The notes under the pieces were generated by a model. It saw only the letters and a list, made by a program, of their open reading frames with translations. It was not told the origin of the DNA and did no database searches. The translations under genes were made by a program, and so were the position numbers. This document shows positions 6,557-7,231 of a stretch of DNA of 7,231 nucleotides, piece after piece. Each line of letters opens with the position of its first letter. The stretch's first letter is position 1. The stretch is from an uncultured Ancrocorticia sp. (GTDB lineage: Bacteria > Actinomycetota > Actinomycetes > Actinomycetales > Actinomycetaceae), in assembly GCA_905373325.1 (NCBI GenBank), contig CAJPTB010000090.1:1-7231 (forward strand), read 5' to 3'.

Positions 6557-7183
6557 TCACTGAACTTGTGCGCCCAATATGACGTCGTCGCTCGATCCGA
6601 TCACGCTGATCGTCTTGTCTTTGGACTTCGCGGCGGGAACCTTGAACGCCACCAAACGCGTGTTGGATGTGGTCAGCGTCTTCCCGTCGAGTGTGACCTT
6701 CCCCCCTGCCTTGCCGCTTGCGATGCTTCCCGCCTTGTCGCCGACGGTCACCGTGTGCTGCGAGTCCGAGGAGATCGTGGTGAAGTAATTCAGCTGCGCG
6801 ACGACGACGGCGCCGCCGTCGGACGTGCGCATGGCCACGGGCCCCTCGTTGCCGACGGCGAAGGTCATCGTCGACTTGCCCGCGCCGTTGACCGCGGCGG
6901 CGTTCTTGTCCGCAGTCTGCTTGAGCTCTTGGCGCAAGGCGTCCTGCGAGAAGGTCAGCCCTTGGGAGTCGCTGCCGGTCTTGTTGAGGTTGACGTATGC
7001 CTCGATTGTCTTCTTCGGGCTGGCGGCAAGGCCCTTGTCCGACTCGGCGGCGACTGTTTCGGCGCCCGTCTTTCCTCCCTCGACGGAAGGGAACTCCGCG
7101 CCGGGGAAAAGCCGCAGGCTGCCCCACAGCTTCCAGTTTTCGCGCGCCTTCCCCTGGGCGAAGACGTCCATCGTCGGGAGGTT
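6557..7183 (-). CDS. Conserved hypothetical protein, 5' end missing
   Basis: I do not recognise a named function. The visible part is about 208 residues. The first Met codon is at 7171, but in-frame sequence before it (NLPT at 7183-7172) looks like a natural continuation, so that Met is probably internal. After WKLWGSLRLFPGAEFP the protein has a Lys/Thr/Ala-rich middle, AYVNLNKTGSDSQGLTFSQD, and then a beta-rich C-terminal half (TMTFAVGNEGPVAMRTSDGGAVVVAQLNY shortened here in effect to alternating strands) ending DVILGAQVQ. No hydrophobic helix is visible in this part. From memory it resembles the C-terminal half of exported or membrane-anchored actinobacterial proteins encoded just before the thioredoxin/TPR gene, whose missing N-terminus often carries the anchor; this is unverified. 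Its TGA overlaps the ribosome site of the next gene. Beyond 7183 the sequence is an inverted copy of its own 3' part and should not be translated. Confidence 0.6.
   Translation of the reverse strand, partial: NLPTMDVFAQGKARENWKLWGSLRLFPGAEFPSVEGGKTGAETVAAESDKGLAASPKKTIEAYVNLNKTGSDSQGLTFSQDALRQELKQTADKNAAAVNGAGKSTMTFAVGNEGPVAMRTSDGGAVVVAQLNYFTTISSDSQHTVTVGDKAGSIASGKAGGKVTLDGKTLTTSNTRLVAFKVPAAKSKDKTISVIGSSDDVILGAQVQ
6593..6640 (+). repeat. Terminal inverted repeat, internal copy (48 bp)
   Basis: These 48 bases, inside the hypothetical gene (residues about 178-193 counted from the Met at 7171), recur exactly as their reverse complement at 7184-7231. This copy is in-frame coding with normal flanks on both sides, so it is the authentic one. 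Confidence 0.93.
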
Positions 7184-7231
7184 GTTCCCGCCGCGAAGTC
7201 CAAAGACAAGACGATCAGCGTGATCGGATCG
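7184..7231 (-). repeat. Terminal inverted repeat, fold-back copy at window edge (48 bp)
   Basis: These bases are an exact reverse complement of 6593-6640. Identity stops abruptly at 7183/7184 and runs to the last base of the window. The segment between the copies is 543 bases. A perfect match ending exactly at the sequence edge is the usual sign of a fold-back chimera from amplification or assembly. The true upstream part of the minus-strand gene is replaced here. Confidence 0.9.

Noticed and set aside
6955..7209. 84-residue minus-strand open frame beginning SLDFAAG at the window end
   Set aside because: Its first residues come from the fold-back copy and the rest is a shadow of the hypothetical gene.

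Overview
The window is GC-rich, with a very strong third-position G/C bias. Its proteins closely resemble actinobacterial versions: a GlgB with the actinobacterial N-terminal layout, a LacI regulator with a shortened hinge, and a thioredoxin/TPR CnoX-type protein. A high-GC actinomycete (Actinomycetota, perhaps the Actinomycetaceae) is the best reading; genus cannot be fixed. I see no tRNA, rRNA, CRISPR array, transposase or phage gene.

Layout. (1) Positions 1-2241, plus strand: glycogen branching enzyme glgB. It is cut at its 5' end by the window edge and carries an unusual lysine/alanine-rich C-terminal tail. (2) Positions 2242-2792: a 551-base gene-free region packed with symmetry elements. 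It has a 14-bp direct repeat, two GC-rich hairpins that probably end glgB transcription, a sharply AT-rich island with two further inverted repeats, a 26-bp near-palindrome, and a three-copy 16-bp repeat just before the next gene. (3) Positions 2793-5656, plus strand: a two-gene operon of a LacI-family regulator and a GH13 alpha-glucosidase, 5 bases apart. The glucosidase has a charged insertion of about 63 residues in its C-terminal domain. (4) Positions 5653-7231, minus strand: a thioredoxin-like/TPR protein (CnoX/YbbN type) preceded by a conserved hypothetical protein whose 5' end is missing. The two gene blocks converge and share the four bases CTAG as both stop codons.

The first three genes form a glucan-metabolism cluster. 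GlgB adds alpha-1,6 branches during glycogen synthesis. The LacI protein probably senses a sugar and controls the alpha-glucosidase, which releases glucose from short alpha-glucosides. The minus-strand pair is unrelated (protein folding/stress plus an unknown protein).

The last 48 bases (7184-7231) are an exact reverse complement of 6593-6640, inside the last gene. This looks like a fold-back chimera at a contig end, not biology, so the upstream end of that gene should not be trusted. No clearly new system is visible. The items most worth following are the dense regulatory region, the two lineage-specific protein additions and the terminal inverted repeat.
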